Positions 41,563 through 52,600 of a stretch of 64,000 bases of DNA are shown here, piece after piece (position 1 is the first letter of the stretch; the number at the start of each line of letters is the position of its first letter). Below the pieces are notes generated by a model. It searched no databases. It saw nothing but the letters and a program-made list of their open reading frames with translations, and was not told the origin of the DNA. The position numbers and the translations under genes are program-made. The DNA is from Candidozyma auris (lineage: Eukaryota > Ascomycota > Pichiomycetes > Serinales > Metschnikowiaceae). The stretch is taken from contig NC_072813.1 in assembly GCF_003013715.1 (NCBI RefSeq), forward strand, positions 1,488,001 to 1,552,000. The letters run 5' to 3'.

Positions 41563-41925
41563 GCAACCAAGTGCCCGCTGTGAGGTCATAGCGTGCGTTT
41601 GGTGAAGATGCAAATGTCCCTCGATCAGTAGCAAGATGGGCCACTCGTCGAGCCTACATGTTCCTGATTCTTTGAGAACGTAATGGGATGTGTGATGACG
41701 ATGCGGCCTCTTGGAGTTCGGCATCATCCCTCCCACAATCACCCATCAAGTAAGCACACCAAGAGCATAAGGTGATCTGTAATATTAGTACAGTCTTCAT
41801 GTTTGATAGCCTACCCTTAGTTCTTTTCCCGCCCTCTACAGTTCACACCTTAGGTCATGGCGCGCATTGTGGTATAATGATAGTAACTACATCACCATAT
41901 CCACGAGATACCCATTAAAGTCACC
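41563..41925. other. Intergenic: U2 3' flank and SSY1 promoter
   Basis: About 360 bp. No coding feature; the U2 3' processing signal and the SSY1 promoter must both lie here. Confidence 0.6.
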
Positions 41926-44442
41926 ATGCCTACAACTTCGGCAGCTTCAGAGCTGTCGTTGCATTCCTTAGGAGGAGGGCTTTTTCCCAGACTACTGCGA
42001 CATCGCACCAACGCAGATTCCGCCAGCTCAGTAGGAGTCCTTCTGCGAGCTTCACCACAGACCCTAAGTCGTGAACTCGAGGCTGATTCGCTTCTGATGG
42101 ATATAGGAGAACCCCATGATCTTTTCCACGTATTAGGATCAGATACGACATCGGTGCGAAAAGGAAGTGAAGATAATGAAGTCGATTTGAGTTCTGGCTC
42201 GTGGCCCACAGTGGAGCTAAAGGAGGAGATCTTGGCTCAAATGAGCGACCTACGACATCAGGACACTGCAGAATACGTTCCCAAGGATCCTCAAAATAAA
42301 AAGTTCAAGTACCTTGACATGTATCAGAATTTGGCCAGGGCAGGTTCCCTGACAGATACCTTTAATCTATCAGCTCTAGATGATTTCAACCAGTACGTGA
42401 AGAAGGCTGAAATCAACGATACCATCCAGCAGCAGCTTCGACAGAACCAGCTCAAACGCGATAAGAACATGCTTTCCATAGTTCGGTCTTCAGACTTGAA
42501 CGAGAAATTCTGCCCATTTGGCGCAGATGAATCAACGGGGTCACCTCTGAAGAACACTTTCAAACTCCGGTATCCATGGAACCATCATTCTTCATACGAT
42601 CGGGAGAAACAGGTTCAAAATCCATCAGACTTTTCTGAGCTAAATGTAGCTGGCGGCACCTCAGATGAAAATGCAAGGGGCGAACAGAAGGGACGGTACT
42701 TGGAACGTAAGCTAGAGGTGAGACACTTGCAAATGATCTCTTTCGGAGGTACGCTAGGTGTGGGTTTGTTCTTGAATTGCGGCAAAGCATTCACTATTGC
42801 TGGAGGTTTCGGCACAGTTCTTGCATTCCTAATAGTTGGAGCGATTGTTCTCGCGACGTTGGTATGCTTCTGTGAGATGGTCACGTTCGTATCAGTTGTT
42901 GATGGTGTATCTGGTCTCAGCTCACGTTTTGTCGATGAAGCGTTTGGCTTCGCTACTGGTTGGCTTTATTTCTTGAGTTTTGCGCTAGGTTTGGCCGGTG
43001 AAATAGTTGCCGCTGTGATCCTTCTCACGTACTTTCCCGATCTAGAGGTCAGTACTAAGAAGGGCTCTGTGGTGGGCTTTGTCACGCTTTTCTTGTTATT
43101 TTGTTTGCTAAGCAATTTGTTCGACATAAGAGTTTTTGGCGAAATAGAGTACTGGTCTAGTGTGGTCAAGATGGTGGTTACGCTAATCATGATTATTGTG
43201 ATGATAGTCATTAATAGAGGCGGTCTTGGCTCACAAGGCGTTGTCGGCTTCAAATACTGGCAACGTCTGAAGTCTGATTTTGAGCATAACCTAATATTTG
43301 GACTCTTTCGTCCTACCTTCGATCTTGACGATGATGGCATGTCTCCCGGCAACGAGGGAATCGGAGGTGACTTGGGCCGCTTTATGTCGCTCTTGACAGC
43401 TATAGTGATTGCCTCATATTCATACAGTGGAACTGAGATCGTCTGCATTGCTGCGTGTGAAGCAAAAAACCCCAGGAAGGCTTTGCCGTCTGCCACAAGG
43501 AGAGTGTTCTGGAGAATCCTCATTTTTTACGTGATTGCTATTTTTGTTGTATCACTTAACATTTACGCTGGCGACCCAAGACTCTTACGTTACTATTCAG
43601 GCACCACAGGTGTAAATCCAAGTACCTTTGACGATAACTACGCTGTGAAATATGTGGGAGGAAACAACTGTCACTTGTCCTCTGAGGTGATAGGAGGTGT
43701 TCCGAATGGGTCGCAAAGCCCCTGGACGGTAGCATTCCAAAGTGTGGGACTTTGTAATTGGAGTGCTGTTCAGAATGGGTTCTTGGTATTTTTTGCATTG
43801 TCATGTGGGAATGCACAGCTATACGTTGCGTCAAGAACAGTCTACTCGTTGGCGCTTCAAAGAAAAGCCCCAGCCTTTCTAATGAACTGTAATCGTTTTG
43901 GAATCCCGTATTGCGCCGTCCTTCTATCTTTTATGTTTGGACTTCTCGCTTATACGTGTGTTTCTGAGCTGGCAACCTTGGTGTTCCAGAACCTCACTAG
44001 CGTGATCTCCTCATCTGGTGTCTTTGTTTGGTTTGCCATATGTCTCTCCTTCATACGCTTTTATTATGGGTTGAGAAAGAGACCCGACATTATCGGCAGA
44101 AACGACAAATCGTATCCTTACAAGTCTCCGCTCCAGCCACTCAGCGCCATTGTGGGGCTTGTTGGATCTGCGGTAATTTTGCTTTGCATGGGGTATGTTG
44201 TCTTTTTAGCCGGGCAATGGGATGTGATGTTCTTCTTCTCCAGCTACGGTACTTTGATTCTAGTTGCGTTGCTCTTTATCGGCTACAAAATCGTTAACGG
44301 TACTCGCATTCTCAGTCTCGAGGAGCTAGACTACGACTCGGGTAGAAGAGAACATGATATTTACATATGGGACGGAGGAAAGGAGCATAATACTCGAAAC
44401 TACAAGGAATGGCCTCGAAGAATACTAGGCCATTTGGCCTAA
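41926..44442 (+). CDS. SSY1: Amino-acid sensor Ssy1 (Csy1), permease-like
   Basis: 838 residues (852 in S. cerevisiae). Plasma-membrane receptor of the SPS sensor with Ptr3 and Ssy5; external amino acids trigger processing of Stp1/Stp2 and permease gene induction. A long cytosolic N-terminus of about 265 residues sets it apart from ordinary AAP permeases (about 550-600 residues). The first membrane span carries RHLQMISFGGTLGVGLFLNCGKAF, the sensor form of the permease signature, in which the usual GTGLF becomes GVGLF. About 12 spans follow to about residue 795. The ATG at 41926 lies 364 nt after the end of U2. The gap to DCK1 is 210 bp, same strand. Confidence 0.95.
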   Translation: MPTTSAASELSLHSLGGGLFPRLLRHRTNADSASSVGVLLRASPQTLSRELEADSLLMDIGEPHDLFHVLGSDTTSVRKGSEDNEVDLSSGSWPTVELKEEILAQMSDLRHQDTAEYVPKDPQNKKFKYLDMYQNLARAGSLTDTFNLSALDDFNQYVKKAEINDTIQQQLRQNQLKRDKNMLSIVRSSDLNEKFCPFGADESTGSPLKNTFKLRYPWNHHSSYDREKQVQNPSDFSELNVAGGTSDENARGEQKGRYLERKLEVRHLQMISFGGTLGVGLFLNCGKAFTIAGGFGTVLAFLIVGAIVLATLVCFCEMVTFVSVVDGVSGLSSRFVDEAFGFATGWLYFLSFALGLAGEIVAAVILLTYFPDLEVSTKKGSVVGFVTLFLLFCLLSNLFDIRVFGEIEYWSSVVKMVVTLIMIIVMIVINRGGLGSQGVVGFKYWQRLKSDFEHNLIFGLFRPTFDLDDDGMSPGNEGIGGDLGRFMSLLTAIVIASYSYSGTEIVCIAACEAKNPRKALPSATRRVFWRILIFYVIAIFVVSLNIYAGDPRLLRYYSGTTGVNPSTFDDNYAVKYVGGNNCHLSSEVIGGVPNGSQSPWTVAFQSVGLCNWSAVQNGFLVFFALSCGNAQLYVASRTVYSLALQRKAPAFLMNCNRFGIPYCAVLLSFMFGLLAYTCVSELATLVFQNLTSVISSSGVFVWFAICLSFIRFYYGLRKRPDIIGRNDKSYPYKSPLQPLSAIVGLVGSAVILLCMGYVVFLAGQWDVMFFFSSYGTLILVALLFIGYKIVNGTRILSLEELDYDSGRREHDIYIWDGGKEHNTRNYKEWPRRILGHLA

Positions 44443-44652
44443 GCCTTGATATTACATTTTTACTGAAACGGTTGAAAATAATTATGTCCAAAAGAGTAAT
44501 TAGCTCGATTTGGTCCCTGAGTTTAGTGCAGGCCACAGCACCTTTTTTCGACTCGTCTGTTCGATATAAATCGTCGAACACGGAAAGCTATAAAACTCTG
44601 CACAATCGCCACAATTCCCCTTTATCCTACTAGTTTTTAGTAATAGACAATC

Positions 44653-47600
44653 ATGTCGTGGATTCTCACCGAGGAGTTTCTCCATGGCCGAATCATCAAG
44701 CCATTTCTTCCCTTTGATAAACACCCCACATTGAAGAACGACAATTTCCGTAACTTGTATCCTGGTGATGAAGTATTCGTGTTTGAAACGAAACAAAACA
44801 AATGGGCTAGAGGTTATTCCTTGACAAGACCGTTTCCTAGCGATTTCACCATAACTTCCGTCAATTTGGACGAGTTGCCAGGCTTGAATAGGCAAATAGT
44901 CGTGTTTCCCTTGAAGTACATGAAAGTCGTGGAGAAAGTCCCATTGAATATGATTAACGCTGAAGATGAGTTCAATAACGTTCACAGAAGTCTGAACTTG
45001 GCTCCCACCTTGAAAGAAACCGAGCAGTACGTCGCAACGGCTGTAAGTGACCCTGGGGTAATTGCCAGCTCCAATGGTTCATCGAACGAGAGAAAGACCC
45101 AGCCGCCTCCATTGCCCTTTGAGACCTTTACTTTTGCCAACGACTTGGTTGAGGAAATCACCTACACTTTGAATTTGCTCACGTCTCACATTTATGCCAT
45201 GTACTCGATTGGCGAGTTTCGGCTTTTCACGAAGCTCACTGAGTTGTACGTGGAATTGGACGAGACGAGAGTGAAATTGACTCATGGAGATTTGACAAGA
45301 GACGAGGTGCAGATCACCGAGGAAACTGCAAGTCAGCTTTTGAGCACCATTCCTAAACTGCTTGCTTCTAAGGCCTCTAGGCTCAACGACAAGTCCTACG
45401 ACTTGGAGAATAGGAATACTGATGTTAATGGATATAAAGCAATTTTGGCAAGAGATGCGTTCAACGGAGACTTGTTGTCGTTGAAGAACTCTACTCCTGC
45501 GCTCATGGCTCTTTACCAGCAGTATTGCGCTTTGCTTCCCAAATTCCCCATCAACGCTCACAACAAACGAGAGGATTATCTTCTTGATTCGTTGCCCAAT
45601 AAAAAGCTTACTCATGGCTCGCCTTCGCACATTCTCGTCGACTTCAAGTCGGTCAGTGGATCTTCTCAGTATCAGCCCCCAGGTTTTGCAGGCATGATAG
45701 CCTACATGTACGTGAGAAACACCCAGAGAAGGTTAACCGAGGCGTTTGCTGTTCACACAGATACCGTGGATGAGTTAGTGTTTGTGGAGAAGATCAGTGC
45801 TGCGTTGTTTAGGAACATTCCTGCTAGTGAAGTTGAAAACCATAGAGTCTACTTGGTAGCTGTCTTGGTCGAGCAGCTTGACTTGCCCCAGAAAGAAGGG
45901 GGAGCCGTGAAGATCGAGCGAATCAATAAGGGTGTCGCTGCCGGCGTTACTGATATCACTAGAGTCTTTTCAAGAAATCTGGGCTCCTTGGCGTCTGGCG
46001 AGTCTCATCAATTTGCCATCAACTTGTTTGGCTCCTATGTATCCAACAAGAGTCTGTCAGTGGACTCTTCAAAGATTGATAACAATGGATGGGGTGAGCT
46101 CATTGATCGTATTATCAAAGGTTCCAACCACGGCGTTGCAGTCAACCCTAGAGCTGAAAAGTTAGTGGTATCTGTGAAGGAGTTTAGACACCAGCTTGTT
46201 GGCGATAGTGCTGAGACTGAGTCCCTCGACATTAGAAGCAATGATGCCTCTATGAAGACAGCGCCCATTGCTAAGATCAAACCAATTTTTTACGATCCTC
46301 TTGCCGAAAACTACGAAAGAATTTACCTTAAAATGGGTAAGGTGAGTATGCTGTATCCTACTAACAAGAACGATTTGTTGACATTTGAGGTCAGCGCTCC
46401 GAATAATGATTCCATCTCTTTCGCTAAGGCATCGAATCAGATTGAAAAGCCCAAGTGGCAGTTTGTTTCTGTCACAACAAACGAGGTGATCGGTGAGATC
46501 GTGAAAGTGAATGGGATTTCTCTCAAGGGGCATGGCCGCAAACCACCAAAGCAGGATTCACTCCATCTTTCGATGTATGTAAATGGAGTTATTGCCGGTG
46601 AAGCTGACATATTGTACAAATCAGGCAATCGCTTAGTTGAGTTCAATAAGCCTGAGAGCCAGGTTATTGATGTCATCTCTGTCTCTTCGAAGAAGACTAT
46701 TGCTCAAGTCGACATCCACACAACGTACATTGGGAAAATCTTCAACAGCGAGATTGCAATTGACAACTTGTTACAGAACAATCGTTTCTTCGTTGGCACT
46801 CAGGCTGGCTTGGACGATCTTACGCAAACTTTGCTTGACTTCTGCAAATTGGACATTGCTTCTTTGGTGAAATTCTTCGCAGAGTCCTTGACACGTATCT
46901 TTGAGATTATCCACAGATCCTTGACTGCTACTGACGGACTCAACTACTCGAATGTGATGGCGACTGCGTTTAAGGCATTGGTACACTTGCTTGATACTAA
47001 TTTCGGCAAACGAGACCAATATGTGTTCATGTTCGACACCTATCTCAAGGAATACAAAAAGGACCCCGCGATCGGCCTCTTCATTTTAGAAAGGATGGCG
47101 GAGGTTTTTAGTCAGGTGGAGACAAACTGGAACGCAATGTCGAGGTCAGTTTGCCGTGTTCTTGTTTTGTTGACCAAGTTGGCCCTTGATCCAGTCACTG
47201 AAGTAAAGGATAAGTCTCCTTACTTGGAGAAGTTGAGTGATTTATATACCAGCGCCTCACACTTCTTAAAATTGCAAGCTGCAGCGCTTATAAACGATCA
47301 AATTTTGGTCATGGAGCTAGTTGACTTTGTCATGGCATTTGAGTCGCAGTTTCCTGATGGGAAGCTATTGAGCATTGTCATAAACTTCATTGACTCAATC
47401 AGTTTTAGAGGTGTTGGTGTTGACGACGAAGATGTCGTGGCGAAGAAAACGACTGCTGCTCTCAAAGAACACCGCTTTGTCATCACCAAGTTGCTAGTAA
47501 TCTACAGACTCTTTAGCAGCAAAGCACCACGGAATATCAAGCAGATCAATCTTTTGGTCTCTCGAGCAGTTTATTGGTGTATGGAAATCTTCATGGGTCC

Positions 47601-50316
47601 TGTGGATATTCATGTCTCTAGGTTCGCTTGTTCGATCTTAAATTGTGTCTGTGATTTAATCTACAGAAACCTCGACATGACTGAGGTTAGAAAGATTGCA
47701 TTGACTTTGAGCAAGTTCATCTTCCCAATGTCAAGAACGCTCATTCGCTACAATAAGTTTACAAGAGGTCATGACTACTTCAAACCGAAAAAAGCTTTCA
47801 CGACCTTGTTCCCCAATAGTTATCCTTTCAAGGAGATATTCCTCGATGCAATCGTATCTGAAGAAGTCATTGTTGAAGTTCTTGTTGAGTTGACAGCAAT
47901 TATATGTTACATCTGCCAGATTAAGAAGAAAGTTTCAGAGGACGAGCGCACTAATCAGGTTCTCAATTTGGAGGACGATTCCTTCTTCGACTCCTCAAAA
48001 TATATGTCCTCCAATGGGTGGAATGAGAACATATTGACAGTTTTGCACGCTCTTTCGTTGATGAGACAAGGTAGATTCTTCCCGGAGGACAAATGGCTTT
48101 CATTCAGTGGTATCATTGCGGAGAGTAGCTTGCTGTGCTTGGAGATGCTCAAGCCATTCTTATTATCCACTGCTATCCCTCACCAGGAACAACCTGAATT
48201 GTTCGATAGATCTATTTGGGGCACCTATCTCAAATCATTGCTCAAACTCGCTGCCTTGCCGCCAGTCTCTATCGAGCATTTGTCCACAATTCCAAGAAAG
48301 GCTTGTTACAGCATCACAGGTGAAATGAGAGACAAGATCGCAGACATCATCAATGAAGTCTGGGATGCTTTGGCCTGGAATGCAACCGACGGTGACGTTG
48401 TAAGGTTCAATCTTACTAAATTTGGAGGCTATCAGGTGGAGTTCATCAACAGCGAATACGGCATTTTGCAAGACTTAATGCTTTTCGCCTTGCAGAGAAA
48501 CCAGTCCTGTCAAATAGTTAGTATCAAGATCTTGTGGTCAATATTAGTTTCAGAGCACGTCTTGAGTAACACTATCGTTGACGTGGAAAAGGAGTGCTTG
48601 ACTGGCTTGTACAACATTTACACCAGAAATGGGTACAAGCCGGGTTTACCAGAGCAGAACTACTTTATTGAACGTATGAAAGCAACAATTCGTTTGGACA
48701 GAGAGGATGTTGCCTATCCTTATATTGTCAAATTCGTTTCCAATATTGAGGGATTCTTGGATGTACTCAACGACTTGAACAGTGTCCCTGTGGGAATCGA
48801 ATTCGAGGATGATCGGACATTCCATAAGTTGAACATCAACGCTTACTTGAAGCAGGCAAGTAGGCCTGAATTATTCCACTCTTTCATCAATCAAATGTAT
48901 GAGGAGAATCTCAAGAAGAAGGATTATGTGCAAGCGGCGTTGAGTTTGGAGCTCTTAGCCTCCACGTATGAGTGGGATCACTACCTGATTCAACCAGCGT
49001 CATATAGACCGAAGTTTCCTGAACAGTCGTCATTTGAGAGAAAGGAGCATTTGACTAAGTTGATTGCTCACAACTATGTGAAAGGCAATAGTTTGGAGAG
49101 AGCCATTGATGTTTACAACGATTTACTTGATGCATACAGTGAGCACACGTATGATTTGAAGAGTTTTGCACTTGTTCACAATAAATTAGCAAAACTATAC
49201 TTAGACTTGGAGTCTTCAGACAAGTTGAGTCCATCGTATTTCAGGGTGGCCTACATTGGTGCTGGTTTCCCTGCAAATATTCGTGGCAAAGAGCAAATCA
49301 TTGAAGGCCAGCCTTTCGAGCACATTACCTCTGTTCACGAGAGAATGTTGAAAAGATATCCTGGAGCCAGAATCATCACTGATGACGAACAAGCTCGGGA
49401 AATCAAGGAGAAGAATCACACCGGAAGGTATTTGCATATCAATGCCGTGGAGCCAGTGTATGAAATCTCTGACAAATTGTTCAACACCTCCATTGGTGTC
49501 AGACAGTATGTGAAGAACAAGGACTTGAGATTCTTCTCGTCTCTAAGAAGAGTTGGCAACGCAAAGTCAGTTTTCGACTTGTGGACTGAAGAAGTCACTT
49601 ATGAGACAACCCTTTCGTTCCCAACCTTGATGAATAGAAGTGACATCAAGAGTTCATCTGTGGTGAAATTGTCTCCCTTGGACAACGCCATCAGATCCAT
49701 TATGAACAAGAATGATGACTTGCTGCAGTTGGAGAGCATGATTAACATTGCAGTTAAAGAAAAGGTTGACTTCAAGTCGCTCTTGAGTGACTTGAGTAGA
49801 CACTTGGCTGGTACGGTTGACTCCCCGGTGAATGGAGGTGTTGGCCAGTACAGAGGGTTCTTCACTGATTCAAGGTATGCTGGGAAGCTGGAACATGCAG
49901 AGAACATGAGGTTGTTGAGGAATGCATTTAACGACTTAACCATGGTGTTGAGCAGGTGCTTACACCTTCACGGTGTCCTCATTCTTCCATCGATGAAAAC
50001 CTCACAGAATGTCTTAGTGGAGTCCTTCAAATTGAATTTCAAGGATGAGATCGCAGAGTTGAAGATTGACACAAATTACGACGGAAGAAATTACGAATTC
50101 AACAGCAATACTCACACCAAAGATCGTCAGATGCCTGAGAGACCAAGCAGTCTGTCTGCTTATGGAGCCAGTTTGCAAAGATCTGTCAGTAGGCTGTCTT
50201 CGGCTGCTTCAAGCTCCACAGATCCTAGTCTCCAGAACAGTTACAGCTCGAGTCATGGTGGTTCACAGACCGGACAAAAGAGAACTGCGCTCAACTGGAG
50301 AAACGTTGCGCGTTAA
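44653..50316 (+). CDS. DCK1: DOCK-family guanine nucleotide exchange factor Dck1
   Basis: 1,887 residues (S. cerevisiae Dck1 1,932), the longest gene in the window. With Lmo1/ELMO, Dck1 activates the Rac/Rho5-type GTPase in cell-wall, oxidative-stress and hyphal responses. An SH3-like N-terminus (about 5-95) is followed by helical regions, a C2/DHR-1 part (about 540-720), armadillo-like helices, and the catalytic DHR-2 region (about 1390-1770). The last includes LELLASTYEWD, FRVAYIGAGFPANIRGKE, FEHITSVHERMLKRYPGA, GVRQYVKNKDLRFFSSLRR and TYETTLSFPTLMNRS. The C-terminal 70 residues are Ser-rich and disordered. No introns are needed. Confidence 0.96.
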   Translation: MSWILTEEFLHGRIIKPFLPFDKHPTLKNDNFRNLYPGDEVFVFETKQNKWARGYSLTRPFPSDFTITSVNLDELPGLNRQIVVFPLKYMKVVEKVPLNMINAEDEFNNVHRSLNLAPTLKETEQYVATAVSDPGVIASSNGSSNERKTQPPPLPFETFTFANDLVEEITYTLNLLTSHIYAMYSIGEFRLFTKLTELYVELDETRVKLTHGDLTRDEVQITEETASQLLSTIPKLLASKASRLNDKSYDLENRNTDVNGYKAILARDAFNGDLLSLKNSTPALMALYQQYCALLPKFPINAHNKREDYLLDSLPNKKLTHGSPSHILVDFKSVSGSSQYQPPGFAGMIAYMYVRNTQRRLTEAFAVHTDTVDELVFVEKISAALFRNIPASEVENHRVYLVAVLVEQLDLPQKEGGAVKIERINKGVAAGVTDITRVFSRNLGSLASGESHQFAINLFGSYVSNKSLSVDSSKIDNNGWGELIDRIIKGSNHGVAVNPRAEKLVVSVKEFRHQLVGDSAETESLDIRSNDASMKTAPIAKIKPIFYDPLAENYERIYLKMGKVSMLYPTNKNDLLTFEVSAPNNDSISFAKASNQIEKPKWQFVSVTTNEVIGEIVKVNGISLKGHGRKPPKQDSLHLSMYVNGVIAGEADILYKSGNRLVEFNKPESQVIDVISVSSKKTIAQVDIHTTYIGKIFNSEIAIDNLLQNNRFFVGTQAGLDDLTQTLLDFCKLDIASLVKFFAESLTRIFEIIHRSLTATDGLNYSNVMATAFKALVHLLDTNFGKRDQYVFMFDTYLKEYKKDPAIGLFILERMAEVFSQVETNWNAMSRSVCRVLVLLTKLALDPVTEVKDKSPYLEKLSDLYTSASHFLKLQAAALINDQILVMELVDFVMAFESQFPDGKLLSIVINFIDSISFRGVGVDDEDVVAKKTTAALKEHRFVITKLLVIYRLFSSKAPRNIKQINLLVSRAVYWCMEIFMGPVDIHVSRFACSILNCVCDLIYRNLDMTEVRKIALTLSKFIFPMSRTLIRYNKFTRGHDYFKPKKAFTTLFPNSYPFKEIFLDAIVSEEVIVEVLVELTAIICYICQIKKKVSEDERTNQVLNLEDDSFFDSSKYMSSNGWNENILTVLHALSLMRQGRFFPEDKWLSFSGIIAESSLLCLEMLKPFLLSTAIPHQEQPELFDRSIWGTYLKSLLKLAALPPVSIEHLSTIPRKACYSITGEMRDKIADIINEVWDALAWNATDGDVVRFNLTKFGGYQVEFINSEYGILQDLMLFALQRNQSCQIVSIKILWSILVSEHVLSNTIVDVEKECLTGLYNIYTRNGYKPGLPEQNYFIERMKATIRLDREDVAYPYIVKFVSNIEGFLDVLNDLNSVPVGIEFEDDRTFHKLNINAYLKQASRPELFHSFINQMYEENLKKKDYVQAALSLELLASTYEWDHYLIQPASYRPKFPEQSSFERKEHLTKLIAHNYVKGNSLERAIDVYNDLLDAYSEHTYDLKSFALVHNKLAKLYLDLESSDKLSPSYFRVAYIGAGFPANIRGKEQIIEGQPFEHITSVHERMLKRYPGARIITDDEQAREIKEKNHTGRYLHINAVEPVYEISDKLFNTSIGVRQYVKNKDLRFFSSLRRVGNAKSVFDLWTEEVTYETTLSFPTLMNRSDIKSSSVVKLSPLDNAIRSIMNKNDDLLQLESMINIAVKEKVDFKSLLSDLSRHLAGTVDSPVNGGVGQYRGFFTDSRYAGKLEHAENMRLLRNAFNDLTMVLSRCLHLHGVLILPSMKTSQNVLVESFKLNFKDEIAELKIDTNYDGRNYEFNSNTHTKDRQMPERPSSLSAYGASLQRSVSRLSSAASSSTDPSLQNSYSSSHGGSQTGQKRTALNWRNVAR

Positions 50317-50512
50317 AGGTAAATGAATACCGTATAGACATTTAACTTCCTTATGCCATTGCGCTCGCTTTTGCAGCCAGGTAAAGTAGTGGTAGTAGAA
50401 GTCGTGGGTGCACGGATGTAGTATCTGCGGAATCTCATAGTTAAAAATTTACTTCTCACTAATCTACCTTTCTCACATACATACCACCCATAAAACTCCT
50501 TACTTTTTAGCT

Positions 50513-50878
50513 ATGTTCAAGTTTGCTGCCCGTGCCCTTCGTACTCCTGCCTTGAGAGCCCCAATCGTGAGCAAAGCTCCAGTGGCCTTTAGAGCTATGC
50601 AGCCAATCCGTTTTTACGCCGCTGCCCCAATCACTAAGGAGGAGGTCACCAACAGAGCTTTTGAAGCTTTGAAAACCATCGCTGCTTTGCAGGAGTCCAA
50701 CATCTCCATCGAATCCGATTTCCAGAAAGATTTGGGCTTGGACTCCTTGGACACCGTCGAGGCGCTTGTTGCTTTGGAAGAGGAGTTTGACATTGAGATC
50801 CCAGACAAGATCTCCGATGAAATCAAGACGGTGGGCCAGGCTGTCGACTACATTTTCGAGGAAGAGCAGAAGTTGTAA
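50513..50878 (+). CDS. ACP1: Mitochondrial acyl carrier protein
   Basis: 121 residues. Mitochondrial type II fatty-acid synthesis carrier, needed for lipoic acid, Fe-S cluster assembly (with Isd11) and complex I. The presequence is about 1-36 (MFKFAARALRTPALRAPIVS, Arg/Ala-rich, no acid). The ACP fold follows with the phosphopantetheine site Ser78 in DLGLDSLDTVE, then VALEEEFDIEIPD. The ATG lies in a short 196-bp gap after DCK1. Confidence 0.98.
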   Translation: MFKFAARALRTPALRAPIVSKAPVAFRAMQPIRFYAAAPITKEEVTNRAFEALKTIAALQESNISIESDFQKDLGLDSLDTVEALVALEEEFDIEIPDKISDEIKTVGQAVDYIFEEEQKL

Positions 50879-51502
50879 GGTGGCGTGTTTCCAGCAAGCT
50901 GTGTATATACATTGGGAGCCCTAGGAACTCTCTGAAAGGCGACTGAAAGTGAATGTCAACAATAAAGAGTTGTAGAGCTATTTTTTAAGAGAACATGGAG
51001 TCAAGACTTGGCGATTACTCACGTTTACGCTTTGTGGTCTGCAACATTCTTATCTTCTCTTGCTCTTGTATAGTAGACTGCCCAATTTGACTCTGTTGCG
51101 GAGTTAAAGGCATTTTTTTTTCGGATTAGAGCACCCCACGAAATTTTTGACTTCACAATATCGACGGGATTCTAGGCTGTAACTATGTCTGAGAATCTAT
51201 CAAATTCAATAATTTTGCATGATTCATGATAGTTTATTAGTGACGTCTATCATAGCGTCTATTATTGGCTAGTGAAGTGCAGGCTCATGATCCAGGCATC
51301 CCAGAAGCTACACAGACTTTTCAAAAACATTGTAGGTACATGATGAGCCTCATAGCCAAACAATCATCAGCGAGGGAAAACTTGACCGAAAATATACTCT
51401 TTATAGACATCTTTGACGATAAACCATTTGCTACCAGTTTACACGTGACCTCACATCGAGCTCTACGCATTTAGAACCATCACAAGGAACTACTGAGCCA
51501 AG
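50879..51502. other. Intergenic: ACP1 3' flank and SDS22 promoter
   Basis: About 620 bp. A CACGTGAC E-box lies at 51442-51449, 54 nt before the SDS22 ATG. No gene recognised. Confidence 0.6.
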
Positions 51503-52600
51503 ATGATGACTAAGTCTGAGGAGGAAGAGCAAAATATGCTCAATGATCAAACTGAAGCTTTAAACTTGCTGCAAACAGATGAAGAGCATGGAGGTGAAGA
51601 ATCCGGACCAGAGGAAGAAGACAATGGTGCCGTGGAGTACCCTGGGACTGTGTTGCAGGACCCACATCCACAGAGCATTGAAAACGACGCTGATTTGGCC
51701 GCTGAGTACCCTTCAGACTCCGAGTATTTGGACTTGATACATCTCAAGATTACCAGTTTGGAAGACTTAAACTTGAGCAGGTTCAAGAAGTTGGAGTCGC
51801 TTTGCTTGCGCCAGAATCTTATCACGTCAATTGGCGCAGTTGCAGATTTGCCGGTGGAGACGATGGAAGAGTTGGATTTTTACGACAACAGAATTAATCA
51901 CATCAGCAGTAAAGTTAATCAGCTCGTGAACTTGAAAAACTTGGACTTCTCCTTCAATAATATCAAGAACATCAAAAACATCGATAAACTTGTGAATCTT
52001 GAAAACTTGTACTTTGTGCAAAATAAGATTAGAGAAATCAAGGGCATCGAAACTTTGCAGAAGTTACGCAATTTGGAGCTTGGAGGTAACAAGATTGAGG
52101 AAATCAATGAGGTGCTTCTAAAATTGCCCTCAATTGAGCAGTTGTGGTTGGGCAAGAATAGAATTGCTAAGTTCCAGAACTTGGATAACCTTGTGAACCT
52201 ACGAGTTCTTTCAATCCAATCAAATAGAATCACTAAGTTGGAAGGGTTGGACAAATTGGTCAACTTAGAGGAGCTTTACGTATCACATAATGGCATTGAG
52301 AAGATCGAGAACTTGGACAAAAACACGAATTTGACTGTTTTGGACGTGACATCGAACAGGATCGAAAAGCTAGAAAACTTGTCTCATCTCAAGAAACTCA
52401 CGGATTTCTGGTGCTCTTACAACAAAATCAGCTCATTCGAAGAGGTCCACAAGGAGTTAGGGGGCTTGCCCGAGCTCGATACAGTCTACTTCGAGGGAAA
52501 CCCTTTGCATACAAGCAATCCTACAGCCTATAGGAGAAAGCTCCGTCTCAATTTGGGAAGCAGCATCACCAAGATCGATGCCACTTACGTCAAAGGGTGA
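51503..52600 (+). CDS. SDS22: Protein phosphatase 1 regulatory subunit Sds22, leucine-rich repeats
   Basis: 365 residues (338 in S. cerevisiae). Nuclear partner and chaperone of the PP1 catalytic subunit Glc7. An acidic N-terminus (about 1-75) precedes roughly a dozen 22-residue LRRs of the Sds22 subtype (about 78-330), for example LVNLKNLDFSFNNIKNI, LRNLELGGNKIEEINE and LEELYVSHNGIEKIENL. The LRR cap LGGLPELDTVYFEGNPL follows, then TAYRRKLRLNLGSSITKIDAT. Two ATGs are adjacent (51503, 51506); either could be used. Confidence 0.97.
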   Translation: MMTKSEEEEQNMLNDQTEALNLLQTDEEHGGEESGPEEEDNGAVEYPGTVLQDPHPQSIENDADLAAEYPSDSEYLDLIHLKITSLEDLNLSRFKKLESLCLRQNLITSIGAVADLPVETMEELDFYDNRINHISSKVNQLVNLKNLDFSFNNIKNIKNIDKLVNLENLYFVQNKIREIKGIETLQKLRNLELGGNKIEEINEVLLKLPSIEQLWLGKNRIAKFQNLDNLVNLRVLSIQSNRITKLEGLDKLVNLEELYVSHNGIEKIENLDKNTNLTVLDVTSNRIEKLENLSHLKKLTDFWCSYNKISSFEEVHKELGGLPELDTVYFEGNPLHTSNPTAYRRKLRLNLGSSITKIDATYVKG